From Acidovorax sp. MR-S7 (GTDB lineage: Bacteria; Pseudomonadota; Gammaproteobacteria; Burkholderiales; Burkholderiaceae_C): a stretch of 64,000 bases of DNA. The position numbers were made by a program, and so were the translations under genes. The stretch covers positions 62,001 through 126,000 of the forward strand of contig NZ_DF238911.1 of NCBI RefSeq assembly GCF_000400995.2, given 5' to 3'. Under the pieces are notes generated by a model. It had not been told where the DNA came from. It made no database searches and saw only the letters and a list, made by a program, of their open reading frames with translations. Positions 1 to 9,900 of this stretch are shown here, in pieces (the stretch's first letter is position 1; the number at the start of each line of letters is the position of its first letter).

Positions 1-1
1 C

Positions 2-589
2 GCGCTGCCCCTGATCGCGCCGTTCAAGGACGCGGCCCAGCAGCAGCGCTTCCTCGCGCTGTGCGAGCTGCGCCTGGCCGAGGCGGCGGCGCAGCTGGAC
101 GAGCAGGCCGAATCGCTGGACGCCGACAACGCCTTCCAGCCCGAGGTGATGGACATGCGCGGCGCCATCGCCAGCCTGCCCGAGGAAGAGCGCCGCGAGA
201 TGGAGGGCCAGGACATCCCCTCGTTCGGCCAGGTGTGGGCGCTGGGCTTCATGTTCGCCGTGGAGAACTGGCCCGACGACTGGGCCGCTCCGCGCGACAA
301 GGAGGCCGCCCAGTGGCTGGACGGCGCGCTGGAGTCCATCGTCGCCCTCACCGAGGACGACACCGGCAAGCCCGAGGTCTGCATGTACGACGAGAACGGC
401 CCGCCCAGCACCAGCCAGGACCGGCTGGAGGTGTTCGGCGAGGCGATCTGGGGCGTCTACGACCTGCGCCAGCTCTGGAAGAGCCTGGGCCCGCGCCAGG
501 AAACCATCGTCAAGGGCGCCCAGCCCGGCCGCAACGACCCGTGCCCGTGCGGCAGCGGCAAGAAATACAAGAAGTGCCACGGCGCCTGA
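2..589 (+). CDS. UPF0149 (YgfB/YecA) family protein with SEC-C motif, 5' end missing
   Basis: The frame is open from the first bases of the window, so the start lies outside it; the GTG at 146 is internal and not the true start. The visible 195 residues form an acidic helical YgfB/YecA-like domain ([17 protein letters not shown] around residues 77-93) followed by a linker and a C-terminal SEC-C zinc motif ([19 protein letters not shown]), with the CxC...CH ligands intact. SEC-C tails are known from SecA, where they bind zinc and SecB or ribosomes; the role of UPF0149 proteins is not settled. It ends 22 nt before a repeat element and converges on the patatin gene. Family assignment is firm, function is not. 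Confidence 0.85.
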   Translation, partial: ALPLIAPFKDAAQQQRFLALCELRLAEAAAQLDEQAESLDADNAFQPEVMDMRGAIASLPEEERREMEGQDIPSFGQVWALGFMFAVENWPDDWAAPRDKEAAQWLDGALESIVALTEDDTGKPEVCMYDENGPPSTSQDRLEVFGEAIWGVYDLRQLWKSLGPRQETIVKGAQPGRNDPCPCGSGKKYKKCHGA

Positions 590-610
590 CGGGGCCGGTT
601 CAGCACCGAA

Positions 611-655
611 TTTGCCTCCAGCGCTTACTGGATAAGCGCAGCCAGCTCTTTTTTC
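611..655 (-). repeat. Dispersed palindromic repeat, copy R1 (subfamily B)
   Basis: Read on the minus strand it has the block AAAAAAGAGCTGGCTGCGCTT, the arms GCGCTT and AAGCGC around a short loop, and the end CTGGAGGCAAA. It lies between two convergent genes but also encodes the last nine codons and the stop of the patatin gene, whose TAA falls in the loop. Orientation is given as that strand on which the copy reads AGCTGC ... GCGCTT ... AAGCGCTGGAGGC. Confidence 0.85.
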
Positions 656-2502
656 GGTAGCGGAGGCTGCCCCTCCCACTGCGCCAGCACCTCGGTGCCG
701 TGCGCGTAGCCCTGCTGCACGATCTGCTCGAAGCGGTTCCATTCGAGCATGCCCACGCGGTCCAGCGGCGGGTTGAAGTACAGGTCCGTGAGCTGGCGCG
801 ACTGGCGCTGGCGCGACATGCTGTAGAGGATGGTCACCTGCATCAGGTAGCTGGCCAGCGAGGGCAGCTTGTAGCGCCGCCGCCCGCGCGGGCGCAGGCG
901 GTCGCGCAGCAGCGCCCAGTGCGTGGGCACCTCCTCCAGGTCGATGCGCCGGGGCTTGCGGAAGTTCAGGTCCACGCCGATCACCGTGCCCACGCCGCGC
1001 ATGCCGCGCATCACGTCCACGGGAAAGTTGTTGAACGTGCCGCCGTCGCACAGCAGGTCGCCCTCGTGCAGCACGGGCGGCAGCGCGCCGGGAATGGAGA
1101 TGCTGGCCAGCAGCGACTTCACCAGGCTGCCGCGCCGCACCACGTGCTCGCTGGCCTTGGAGTAGTTGGTGGCCACGCAGTAGTAGTTCTTCCACAGGTC
1201 TTCCACCTGCGCGGGAAAGCCCACCAGCCGGTCCACCGCGCCGTGCAGGATGCGGCGCAGCCGCTCGCCCTTGATGAGCGAGAGCAGCGGCAGCAGGCTC
1301 CAGTCGCCCGTGGGGTTGGTGCGGAAGGCGTCGCGCGCGTTCGCCATCACGTCTTCCAGGGGCTGGTCCGAGGCCACGTAGGCCGCCATCACCGAGCCGA
1401 TGCTGGTGCCGCCCACGCAGTCGATCTCCACCCCGCGCTCGCGCAGCGCCCGGTACACGCCCAGGTGGGCGAAGCCGCGCGCGCCGCCGCCGGCCAGCAC
1501 CAGGCCCACGGCGGTGCGGCTCTGGATGCGCGCCAGCCGCGCCATGTCGCGCTCCAGCGCGGGGCGGATGTGCACGTGGTCGGCCACCGGCCGGCGCGCC
1601 AGCCAGGCGTGCGTGCCCTGCGGGCACTGCAGGCCGGACGGGTGCAGCAGCACCAGGATCTCTGCCGCCTCGGTCAGCGGGCTGCGGCGCATCAGGCACT
1701 GCTCCTCGATGGGGTGCAGCGCCGGCTCGGCCTGGCCGTCGGCCAGCAGCAGCAGTTCGTCGCAGTGGCGGCTCACTCGGTGCGTCCACGGCGTGGGGTC
1801 GGGGTCGGCCAGCAGCAGCACGAAGTCGTGGCGCGCCTCGATCTCGTCGAGCAGCATGGCGATGCGCCGGTTGGCCGTGGCGTCGCCGCCCTCGCGGTGC
1901 GAGATGCCGGGCGCCTGCAGCTCGGCGTCCACGGTGGCCGAATCCACCACGCGCACGCTCCCGATGGCCGCGAGCTGGCGCGCCAGCGCGTCGCCGAAGC
2001 CGCGCAGGTCCACGCCCGCGCTGATGGGCAGCAGGCCCAGCGCCACGGGGCGCTCCATCGGCGCGGGGCTGGCCTGCAGCCGCTCGATGATCTGGCGCGT
2101 GAGCGCGATGGACACCTGCGCGCTGCGCGCCAGCAGGTGCTTGAACATGTCCTTGGTCAGCCGCACCAGCACCGAGTCGCGCACGGCCACTACCGTGGCG
2201 GCGCGCGGCGCGCCGGTGAACAGGCTGATCTCGCCGATGATCTGCCCGCGCCCCATGTCGGCCACGCGGCGCTGCTGGCCATCGGCATCGCGCACGTAGG
2301 CGCGCAGCCGCCCGCTGACGGCGATGTACATGGACTCGCCGGGCTCGCCCTGGCTGATCAGCGTGCCGCCGCCGGGCACCTCCACCCACTCCAGGTGGCT
2401 GCACAGCAGCTCCAGCGCCTCGGGCTCGATGCCGGGCAGGAAGGTGCGCAGGTGTTCGGTGAGCAGTTCGCTCTGGTGGGCGTGGTGGGATGTGGCGGAC
2501 AT
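625..2502 (-). CDS. cNMP-binding domain patatin-like phospholipase (NTE/RssA type)
   Basis: A 625-residue protein. An N-terminal cyclic-nucleotide-binding fold (about residues 20-130: PGGGTLISQGEPGESMYIAVSG ... GEISLFTGAPRAATVVA) is followed by a linker and a patatin domain (about 325-500) with the oxyanion loop GGGARG, the nucleophile motif GTSIG and the dyad Asp in DGG. Family members hydrolyse phospholipids or lysophospholipids with a Ser-Asp dyad; the N-terminal domain probably senses a ligand or localises the enzyme. The ATG at 2502 is chosen over an upstream in-frame ATG at 2559 because the CNMP domain starts soon after it. The final residues KKELAALIQ and the stop come from repeat R1. 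Substrate is not known. Confidence 0.9.
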   Translation of the reverse strand: MSATSHHAHQSELLTEHLRTFLPGIEPEALELLCSHLEWVEVPGGGTLISQGEPGESMYIAVSGRLRAYVRDADGQQRRVADMGRGQIIGEISLFTGAPRAATVVAVRDSVLVRLTKDMFKHLLARSAQVSIALTRQIIERLQASPAPMERPVALGLLPISAGVDLRGFGDALARQLAAIGSVRVVDSATVDAELQAPGISHREGGDATANRRIAMLLDEIEARHDFVLLLADPDPTPWTHRVSRHCDELLLLADGQAEPALHPIEEQCLMRRSPLTEAAEILVLLHPSGLQCPQGTHAWLARRPVADHVHIRPALERDMARLARIQSRTAVGLVLAGGGARGFAHLGVYRALRERGVEIDCVGGTSIGSVMAAYVASDQPLEDVMANARDAFRTNPTGDWSLLPLLSLIKGERLRRILHGAVDRLVGFPAQVEDLWKNYYCVATNYSKASEHVVRRGSLVKSLLASISIPGALPPVLHEGDLLCDGGTFNNFPVDVMRGMRGVGTVIGVDLNFRKPRRIDLEEVPTHWALLRDRLRPRGRRRYKLPSLASYLMQVTILYSMSRQRQSRQLTDLYFNPPLDRVGMLEWNRFEQIVQQGYAHGTEVLAQWEGQPPLPKKELAALIQ

Positions 2503-2625
2503 GGCGCGGGGGCTGGGGGCGAAGCCGCGCATTCTGGCGATGGCGGGCGGGGCTGGCAATGGTGGCGGCGACGGGCTTTGTGAAGAAATGCACCCGCGGG
2601 GTGCTTTGGTGTGCCCGTCTTCCGG

Positions 2626-3153
2626 CTAGCCCAGCAACTCCCGCAGCCGTCCCAGCGCATGGCACACCGTCGCCGCACGCACGGCAGCACGGTCCCCATC
2701 GAAGCAGCGCGCCTCGCTGTGCGTGCGCCCTCCCACCTGCCAGCCGAACCACACCGTCCCCACCGGCTTGTCCACGCTGCCCCCCGTGGGCCCGGCAATA
2801 CCGGTGACCGCCACGGCCACCTGCGCGGCGCTGTGCGCCACGGCGCCTTCGGCCATGGCGCGGGCCACGGGCTCGCTCACCGCGCCGTGCGTGTCGATCA
2901 GCGCGGCGGGCACGCCCAGCAGCTCGGCCTTGGCGGCGTTGGAATAGGTGACGAAGCCGCGCTCGAACCACGCGCTGGAGCCGGCCAGGTCGGTGCAGGC
3001 GGCGGCGATCATGCCGCCGGTGCAGCTCTCGGCCGTGGCCAGCATCCAGCCGCGTGCGGGCAGCGTGGTGGAGATATAAGCCAGATCGGCCTCCAGCGCT
3101 TGTGCGGAAAGCGCAGGCAGCTCATTTTTATATAGCGAATCAGGGAGTGTCAT
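2626..3153 (-). CDS. pncC: Nicotinamide-nucleotide amidohydrolase (CinA C-terminal domain)
   Basis: A 175-residue stand-alone PncC/YgaD-type enzyme that deamidates nicotinamide mononucleotide to nicotinate mononucleotide for NAD recycling. The catalytic-core motifs ATAESCTGG (about 36-44), VTGIAGPTGG and GTVWFGW are present. The ATG at 3153 has GGAG ten bases upstream; an in-frame TTG lies at 3183. Residues about 7-23 (LYKNELPALSAQALEAD) are encoded by repeat R2, so the N-terminal helix is at least partly repeat-derived. In many Burkholderiales this gene follows thiL and pgpA directly; here it is separated from both and is divergent from the phytase-like gene. Confidence 0.9.
   Translation of the reverse strand: MTLPDSLYKNELPALSAQALEADLAYISTTLPARGWMLATAESCTGGMIAAACTDLAGSSAWFERGFVTYSNAAKAELLGVPAALIDTHGAVSEPVARAMAEGAVAHSAAQVAVAVTGIAGPTGGSVDKPVGTVWFGWQVGGRTHSEARCFDGDRAAVRAATVCHALGRLRELLG
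3085..3135 (-). repeat. Dispersed palindromic repeat, copy R2 (subfamily B), inside pncC
   Basis: On the minus strand: AAAAATGAGCTGCCTGCGCTT, short loop, AAGCGCTGGAGGCCGAT. It is read as coding sequence within the first 25 codons of pncC. The stop codons TGATAG of subfamily A are absent (TGAGCT is read out of frame), so the copy stays open. Confidence 0.85.
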
Positions 3154-3259
3154 CGGGAGCTCCGTGGGCAGTTGGGTGGACAAGGGCGCGCGCGTGTTTC
3201 ATGGTGTTGTCACGTCCGGTTCATATCCTCTATGTTGCCTTTCTATCCGTTCCATCACC

Positions 3260-4660
3260 ATGAAACTTTCTGCACCCTTTGTCTTGGCTCTCACCGTGAG
3301 CCTGACCGCCTGCGGCGGCTCCGGCGACGACGGCTTCCAGTTCCCCGGCGCCACCGGGGCGGCCCTTCCCTATGCGCTGATGGGCCGGGTGGACAACACG
3401 GAGAAGACGGAGATCCGCAACGGCAGCTATGGCTCCGCCATGGCACCGCATCCCACCCGCGAGGGCTATTTCTACGGATTGAGCGACCGCGGCCCGAATG
3501 CGGCCACCGAGGCGGGACGCACGCCCTCGGGCATCATTTTCCTCACGCCCGACTACACGCCGCGCATCGGGCTGTTCAGGCTCACCGGCGAGGGCAAGCC
3601 CGAACTGGTGGAGACCATCCTTCTCAAGGACCCCAAGGGTCGCCCCATCACCGGCCTGCCCAACAAGCGCTTCGGCGGCACGGGCGAAACGCCCTACAAC
3701 CTGGACGGCAGCGTCGTCTCGCTGGACCCCGACGGCGACGGCATCGAGGGCTTCGACGAGAGCGGGCTCGACTCGGAGGGTCTGGTGGCGCTCAAGGACG
3801 GTACGTTCTGGATCAGCGACGAATACGGCCCGCACATCGTGCACTTCGACGCCACGGGCAAGGAGATCGAACGCATCAACCCGTTCGCCGCCGATCCGCG
3901 CAACAAGGCCGGCCGCGTGCTGCCCGCCGAGCTGTCCACGCGCTGGCCCAACCGGGGCATGGAGGGGCTGACGATCACGCCCGACGGCACGACGCTGGTG
4001 GGCATCATGCAGTCCAACCTGCACAACCCCACCAGCGCCGTGGGCAGCATCAACCTGACGCGCATCGTCACGGTGAACATCGGCACCGGGGCCGTCGCGC
4101 AGTACCTGTACAAACAGGACGCGGCGGGCCTGGCCAATTCCGAAATCGTGGCCCTGAGCGCCACGAGCTTCCTGGTGATCGAGCGCGATACCAAGTTCTA
4201 CGGCATCGATACCGGCACCATCCGCAAGAACGTCTACAAGGTCGACCTGAGCCGCGCCACCAACATCGACGTGTCCCACACCGCGCTGCGCGCAGGCCAG
4301 GCGGCGTTCACGGCCAGCGCGGCCAACGGGCTGCTGGTGGACGGTAAGACACTGGAACTGGTGGTCAAGGAGGGAGGCGCGGAGGGCAACTTCGCCGCGG
4401 GCTGGGCCCGCCTGGCCGCGCTGGGCATCCAGCCCGCCGCGAAGACGCTGGCCTACGACGGCATTGCCTCGCAGAAGTACCCGCACGACAAGATGGAAGG
4501 CCTGTGGGTGATCGACGCCAACCGCCTGGGCATTCTCAACGACGCGGACTTCATGATCGCCCCCGACGGGAAGGGCGGCGTCAAGCAGAAGTACCTGTAC
4601 GACGGCAAGGTCGAGAGCAACATGCTCTACGTGGTCAAGCCCATCGCCCCGATTTTCTGA
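3260..4660 (+). CDS. Lipoprotein of the esterase-like phytase family
   Basis: A 466-residue protein starting MKLSAPFVLALTVSLTACGG: the lipobox LTAC predicts lipidation at Cys18 after signal peptidase II cleavage. The mature part has the features of the phytase-like esterase family (PF13449): YGLSDRGPN, DSEGLVALKDGTFWISDEYGPHI, RGMEGLTITPDG and KMEGLWVIDANRLGILND, arranged like a beta-propeller. Homologues are annotated as phytase-like or alkaline-phosphatase-like; the real substrate is unknown. The ATG at 3260 fits the signal peptide; longer in-frame starts are unlikely. It is alone on its strand and ends just before repeat R3. Confidence 0.85.
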   Translation: MKLSAPFVLALTVSLTACGGSGDDGFQFPGATGAALPYALMGRVDNTEKTEIRNGSYGSAMAPHPTREGYFYGLSDRGPNAATEAGRTPSGIIFLTPDYTPRIGLFRLTGEGKPELVETILLKDPKGRPITGLPNKRFGGTGETPYNLDGSVVSLDPDGDGIEGFDESGLDSEGLVALKDGTFWISDEYGPHIVHFDATGKEIERINPFAADPRNKAGRVLPAELSTRWPNRGMEGLTITPDGTTLVGIMQSNLHNPTSAVGSINLTRIVTVNIGTGAVAQYLYKQDAAGLANSEIVALSATSFLVIERDTKFYGIDTGTIRKNVYKVDLSRATNIDVSHTALRAGQAAFTASAANGLLVDGKTLELVVKEGGAEGNFAAGWARLAALGIQPAAKTLAYDGIASQKYPHDKMEGLWVIDANRLGILNDADFMIAPDGKGGVKQKYLYDGKVESNMLYVVKPIAPIF

Positions 4661-4662
4661 GG

Positions 4663-4716
4663 AAAATTGGCATCCAGCGCTTGTCCATCAAGCGCTGGAA
4701 GCTCTCTTTTTGATAG
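4663..4716 (-). repeat. Dispersed palindromic repeat, copy R3 (subfamily B)
   Basis: Perfect 10-bp arms CCAGCGCTTG and CAAGCGCTGG around a 5-nt loop, flanked by AAAATTGGCAT on one side and the GAGAGCTT/CTATCAAAAA block on the other. It fills the gap between the convergent phytase-like gene and pgpA, where a bidirectional transcription terminator would be expected. Confidence 0.88.
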
Positions 4717-4728
4717 TTTTGCGGCCAC

Positions 4729-5247
4729 TCATCCCAGGACGTGCCGCCACAGCGCGATGACCAGCAGCGTGCAGAACGCCGCCACCAGGTCGTCCAGCAT
4801 GATGCCCAGCCCGCCGCGCCAGCCGAAGCCCTTGAACAGCCGGTCGGCCCAGGCCACGGGGCCGGGCTTGGCAGCGTCGAAATAGCGGAACAGGCCGAAC
4901 GCGGCGAGCTGGCCCCAGAAGCCCATGGGCATGGCCAGCCACAGCACGATCCAGATGGCGACGATCTCGTCCCACACGATGTGGCCGGGGTCGGCCACGC
5001 CCATGTGCCGCGCCGCCACCGTGCAGGCCCACCAGCCCAGCGGCAGCGAGAGTGCGATGACCAGGCCCATGCCCAGCGGCGTGAGCCACAGCTGCAGCAC
5101 CAGGAACGCCAGCCAGCCCCACAGCGTGCCCACGGTGCCCGGCGCCACGCGCGACAGGCCGCTGCCGCAGCCCAGGGCGATGAAGTGCGCGGGGTGCGTG
5201 AGCAGGAAGCGGCGCAGCACGTGCGGCGCAGGCAGGGTGGCGGGCAT
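4729..5247 (-). CDS. pgpA: Phosphatidylglycerophosphatase A
   Basis: A 172-residue inner-membrane protein that removes the phosphate of phosphatidylglycerophosphate to give phosphatidylglycerol. It shows GCGSGLSRVAPGTVGTLWG near the N-terminus (about 22-40), conserved acidic residues in VWDEIVAIW, and DDLVAA near the end, with several hydrophobic segments, as usual for PgpA. The ATG overlaps the stop of the upstream DUF4139 gene by one base (TGATG), so the two are probably translationally coupled. The customary partner thiL is about 9 kb away. Confidence 0.92.
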   Translation of the reverse strand: MPATLPAPHVLRRFLLTHPAHFIALGCGSGLSRVAPGTVGTLWGWLAFLVLQLWLTPLGMGLVIALSLPLGWWACTVAARHMGVADPGHIVWDEIVAIWIVLWLAMPMGFWGQLAAFGLFRYFDAAKPGPVAWADRLFKGFGWRGGLGIMLDDLVAAFCTLLVIALWRHVLG

Positions 5248-6866
5248 CAGCGCCGCTCCCGGATGCGCAGCTCCTTGGCGTAGCGCAGCGTGTGGGCCGC
5301 GGTGAAGCGCGCCGTGGCGCCTGCGCCCAGTTCCTGGCTCCAGAGGATGCTGCCCGGCTGGCCGTTCCAGGCCGTGTCCTGCGGGGCGGGCTCGTAGTGC
5401 GATTCCACGGTGATCTGTTCGTTCTGCGACACCGGCGCCGCGTCCAGCACCTGCAGCGCCACGGGGCGGGCGTGGCGGTTCTCCACGCGGTAGCTGCGGG
5501 AGAGCTGGCGCTCGGTGCGCGCACCCGTCAGCCCGCTGCTGCCCGTGTGCTCGCGCACGGGCTCGGCGGTGACGGTGATGCGCTCGTCGCGCCCGAACGA
5601 CAAGCCCGTGCGCGCCATCGCGGCGCTGGCAGGGTCGAACTGCCCCTGGCCCACCGACGCGCCGTCGCGCTGCAGCGCCACCGGGCCGGCCGGCCACACG
5701 CCCTCCAGCGCGGGCAGCTGCGCCACCAGGTAGGCGGCCGGCTCCACGGCCGGCGCGGTGCGCGTGAACAACTGCGCGTGCACCGTCTGCGCGCCCAGCG
5801 ACAGCGTGACGCGCTGGCCGCCCGAGGGCACGGTGATGCGCTGGGGCACGGTGAATTCGGTGGCGTAGGCGCCATCGGCGATGGCCACGTCGAACGTGGG
5901 CTGCGCCTCCTGCGCCACCTCCGCGGCGCGGCCCAGCGCCGTAGGCGCGGGGGCGGGCGCGGCGGCCATGCCGATGGCGACGGGCCTGGCGGGCGGCTCG
6001 GGCTGCACGTCCACCGTCCAGGGGCGCGGCAGGCTGCCTTGCGTCTGGCCCAGCGGCTGGCCCGTGGAGAGCACGAGCGGCACGCCGCTCCAGTCCTCGC
6101 CCGTGCTCTGCGCCACCAGCGCCAGGCGCTCCAGGCGCACGGTGGCGGCGCTGCTGTCCAGTGTGGCGCGGTAGCTGGGCGACCAGCTCGGGCCGCGCAC
6201 CTGGTAGGCCAGGCGGACGTCGCCCTCGCGCTCGGCCGCCAGCGCGACGGTGACGGTCGCCACGCGCGCGCGCGGGCCGGCGATGCGGTCGCGCTCGGCC
6301 GTCAGGGCGCGCACGTCCAGCTCCAGCGCCTCCTGGCGGCGCTTGGCCTGGTGCAGGCGCATGAGCGTGTCCTGGGCGGAGCGGCGCAGGGCATCGGTGG
6401 TCACGCTGATGTTGCCCGCGCCCGGCGTGCCCGGCCCGCTGGTCTGCGTGGTGGGCGCCGTGCCGGCCACGGTCTTGAGGTAGGTGTGCGCGAGTTCCAG
6501 CGCATCCGTTTCGGCCTGCGCGGCGGCCAGTTGGTCCTGCGCGGCGCGCACGCGCTCGTCGAGCGGGCTGGCGCAGCCGCCGGCCAGGGCGCGCTCCTGC
6601 ACCTGCACGCCGATGTCGCCCACGCGCACGGGCGCATCCGCCGCCACCTGCAGGCTGCGCGCGTCCAGCCCCTGCGGCAGGCAGCGGAAGGTGACGCTGC
6701 GGCTGCCCGCGGGCACGCGCGCCGTGCGCTCCACAGTGGCGCTGCCGGGGTAAAGCTTGACGCTGGTGATGCGCGAAGGGGCGTCGGCCTGGGCGTGCGC
6801 GAACGCCGGGAGGAACAGCAGGGCGGCAAGGCCGCCGGCCTGGAGCGGGGAGGGGAATGCGGGCAT
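5247..6866 (-). CDS. DUF4139/DUF4140 domain protein (MuiA-like), secreted
   Basis: A 539-residue protein with an N-terminal signal peptide (MPAFPSPLQAGGLAALLFLPAFAHAQA). The DUF4140 part (ITSVKLYPGSATVERTARVPAG, about 32-130) is followed by a coiled-coil stretch rich in Ala/Gln/Glu and a DUF4139 beta-rich part (YQVRGPSWSPSYRATLD; LSRSYRVENRHARPVALQVLDAAPVSQNEQI). Relatives are called mucoidy inhibitor A, but no biochemical role is established. It starts 38 bp after pilY1 and overlaps pgpA by one base, so it could be read from the pilin operon. Confidence 0.8.
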   Translation of the reverse strand: MPAFPSPLQAGGLAALLFLPAFAHAQADAPSRITSVKLYPGSATVERTARVPAGSRSVTFRCLPQGLDARSLQVAADAPVRVGDIGVQVQERALAGGCASPLDERVRAAQDQLAAAQAETDALELAHTYLKTVAGTAPTTQTSGPGTPGAGNISVTTDALRRSAQDTLMRLHQAKRRQEALELDVRALTAERDRIAGPRARVATVTVALAAEREGDVRLAYQVRGPSWSPSYRATLDSSAATVRLERLALVAQSTGEDWSGVPLVLSTGQPLGQTQGSLPRPWTVDVQPEPPARPVAIGMAAAPAPAPTALGRAAEVAQEAQPTFDVAIADGAYATEFTVPQRITVPSGGQRVTLSLGAQTVHAQLFTRTAPAVEPAAYLVAQLPALEGVWPAGPVALQRDGASVGQGQFDPASAAMARTGLSFGRDERITVTAEPVREHTGSSGLTGARTERQLSRSYRVENRHARPVALQVLDAAPVSQNEQITVESHYEPAPQDTAWNGQPGSILWSQELGAGATARFTAAHTLRYAKELRIRERR

Positions 6867-6904
6867 GCGGGGGATGCTAGCAGGCACGCCCCGCCGCGAA
6901 GCGG

Positions 6905-9900
6905 CTACGGCAGCTCTCTCCACGACACCCGCCGCGCGCGCTTGATCGTCGTGCCGCCGCCCAGGCCCGTGCCGTCCTTCACCTGGGTCTCGTTGCCGCT
7001 GGTGCGCACGAGGATCTTGGGCTGGCCCTCGTCGTTGGTCACCACGCTGAAACCGACGATCAGCGTGTCCTCGCTGAACTGCTCGGCGTCGGTCTTGCCG
7101 CCCGCCAGGCCGAACGAATACAGCCACGACGCGCCGCCCGACTTGCACTGGTCGCCGCTGGGCAGGGTGGTGGCTGCCAGCAGCCGCGCGCCGTCCCATT
7201 CCATGGGCATGGCCACACGTTCGCCCGCGGTGGGGAAGTCCGCCCACCAGCCGCCGTCCGTGGCCCAGTCCACCGTCACCGCCGCGCCGCTGGCGGTGGT
7301 GCCGCTCTTGGTGATGGTCACCTTCTTGAACTTGGCGGTGTTGGTGCGCACCGCGCCCCAGCCCGTGGCCGTCAGCGGGTCGCGGATGGCTGCAACCGAC
7401 TGCACCTGCGTGTCGTCGATGTCGTCGCGCCCCAGGTAGCGCCCCGTGGCTACCACGATCACGGGCTGCTTGTCGTACTCGCGCAGCTTGGGTTCGGTGG
7501 TGATGGGCTGCGGGGTGCCGCTGGCGTCCTGCATCTGTGCCAACTGCATCGCGGCCTTGTGGGGCAGCACCTTGTCATCCACGTCGAAGCGCCACACGTT
7601 GCCCAGCAGGTCGCCCGCGTAGAAGCGCTGCGCCGTGTTGTCGTTCAGGGCTTTCACCCACACGTTGATTTTGGACAGGCCGCTTGGTGTGGTGGTGCCG
7701 CCCGCGGTGGTGGCGATGTTGCGCAGGATGGCGCCCGTGGCGGCGTTCACCACGAACAGGCGGCCCTTGCCATCGCCCGGCGAGACGTTGTTGTAGCCCG
7801 AGCCGAAGGCCACCGTCCAGGTGCCGTCGTCCAGCTTGCTGATGACCGGGTCGCTGTATGTCAGGCCCAGGTTGTTATGGACGGTGCTGTCGTCATGGGC
7901 GAATTCCCACAGCGCCTGGGGATTCTCCGGGTCGGTGATGTCCAGCGCGTAGTAGGCCCGGCCGCCCTTGTTCAGCCCGCCGACCAGGATCGTCTTCCAA
8001 GCGCCGCCGATCTTCACATCGCCCTGCACCGTCTTGCCGTCCACGAAGTAGGTGTGCGGCTGGCTGGTGTTGCTGCCGTACTTCACGTCGGCCAGCTTGT
8101 GCAGGTTAGGCATCACCGCGGTGGGAATGTAGGCCCACAGCTCCTCGCCCGTGGCTGCGTCCAGCGCGTGCAGCATGCCGTCGTTGGCGCCCACGTAGAC
8201 CACTTTCTTGCGGGTGAGATGACTGGTCTTGAACGTGGCATAGCCGGCGTCGGCGTAATCGAACGGCGGCTTGCCCACGTGGATGGGCTTGCTGTTGATG
8301 ATGTCGCCCAGCACGGATTTGCGTTCGCGGAACAGCGGCGCCGTGGTGTTGGTGGACTTGGCTTCCTTGGTGCGGTCTCCGCGCAGGTAGCTGACCAGCT
8401 CGGCACCGCCGTTCACCGTGGTCTGGTGCGTCGTGCTCAGGGTGGCGCACTGGGTCAGCTTGGCGGGGCTGGCGCACAAGTCCTTGAAATGCGCCTGCAG
8501 CGCCGAGGGCAGGTTGCCCCAGGTGAACTCCCCGAGTGCCGAGCCGTTCTTGAAGTAGATCTTGCGGCTGGCTGCGCTCTTGGCATCCAGCCTCTCGCGG
8601 GCCGACCACTGCGGGTCGCCCGGCTTCACCTCGGCCGTGCGCGAATCCAGCTCGCGCGCCAGCAGGTCGCCATACCACGCGCCCGTGGTGTAGCTGGCCT
8701 CGAAGGCGATGTTGCCGTCGCCCTGTACCAGATCGAGCGTGCTGGTGGCCGTGGCCGAGCCGGCGCCGGTCACGTCCTGGATCGCCGTGACGATGCTCTG
8801 GATGGCCGTGGTCAATTGTTCGGCATTCTGCGCCGAGTAATACTGGCCCCGGCCCTTGATCGCGGCGTGCCAGAGGTCGTCCACTGCGGTGGGTTTGTCA
8901 GCCTCGGGCGTGGGCCAGGCGATGTTTTTGATGACCTCCTCGTCATTCGTCAGCGGCACGCTGCCCGAGACCCCCATGCCGATGGAGAAAGTGGTCAGGT
9001 GCTGGTGCTTGGCATCATCCTTACCGACGGGGGAAAGGATATTGGTGCATACGTCCTTGCCGGTGTCCCAACTGGTGCAAGTGTTCGGATCATCCGTGCG
9101 CAGATCGCTTTGGTAGTAATGATCTGCAACACTGGCCAATTCTGCAATGTCGGCGTTCTCCAGGCTCTTGCCACTGGCTCCATTCCAATAGCCGTCGGTG
9201 GTCAGGAGCGCGAAATTGCGCTGGCAGGCATATTGCATCGGATCGTTCTTCTGGTTCTTGGCTGTATCGGTGAATCTTCGGGCATAGTATTTCCCCGCGT
9301 CGCTCAATGCTCTGCGCAAAGGAGTTCCCCCCGGAAGGCCGGCAGTATGAAGGGCACGATAGAAAGCGATTTTCTGGGTGCTGTCGAAATCTTTGACCGG
9401 CTCGTAGATGATGTGGTCTGTTGCCCCGCTGGGGCCTTGCCTGTTGAGGGTCATCAAGCCCACGCGGTAATTCGCATCCAGCGGATCGAATGCATTTCCC
9501 AGGGCCGTGCGCATCAGCAACTGGCGTGTCCGGTAATAGGAGGCCCAATTGGCGTAATTCTGCTTTGCTGCTGCTGAGGATTTGTCCGTGATGAGATGGA
9601 GTTCAAAGACGGCGTTCCCAGACCACTCTCTCTTGGTAATGTCGATCTTGCATTCGTTGCTGAAATCGTTCTTGATCAGTTTGCCATCGCTCTCGTACTT
9701 CCATGTCAGCCGGGGTTGCTTGCCCGCATAGGTGTAGTAGTGCTGGCCGGTGGGTTTGATGGTCCAGTCAATTTTGGTGACGGTGCCATTGATGATGCCG
9801 GTGCCATTGCCATTGTCGCTTTTGCTCGTGATGTCCTTGAGTTGGAGCGTGCCTTCTTTCGTTGCGGCAGCGTAAACCCACGTATCGACCGTACCTGTAA

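Noticed and set aside
7559-9577. A plus-strand open frame of about 670 codons inside pilY1
   Set aside because: No motif or start signal; the opposite strand encodes a recognisable PilY1 propeller.
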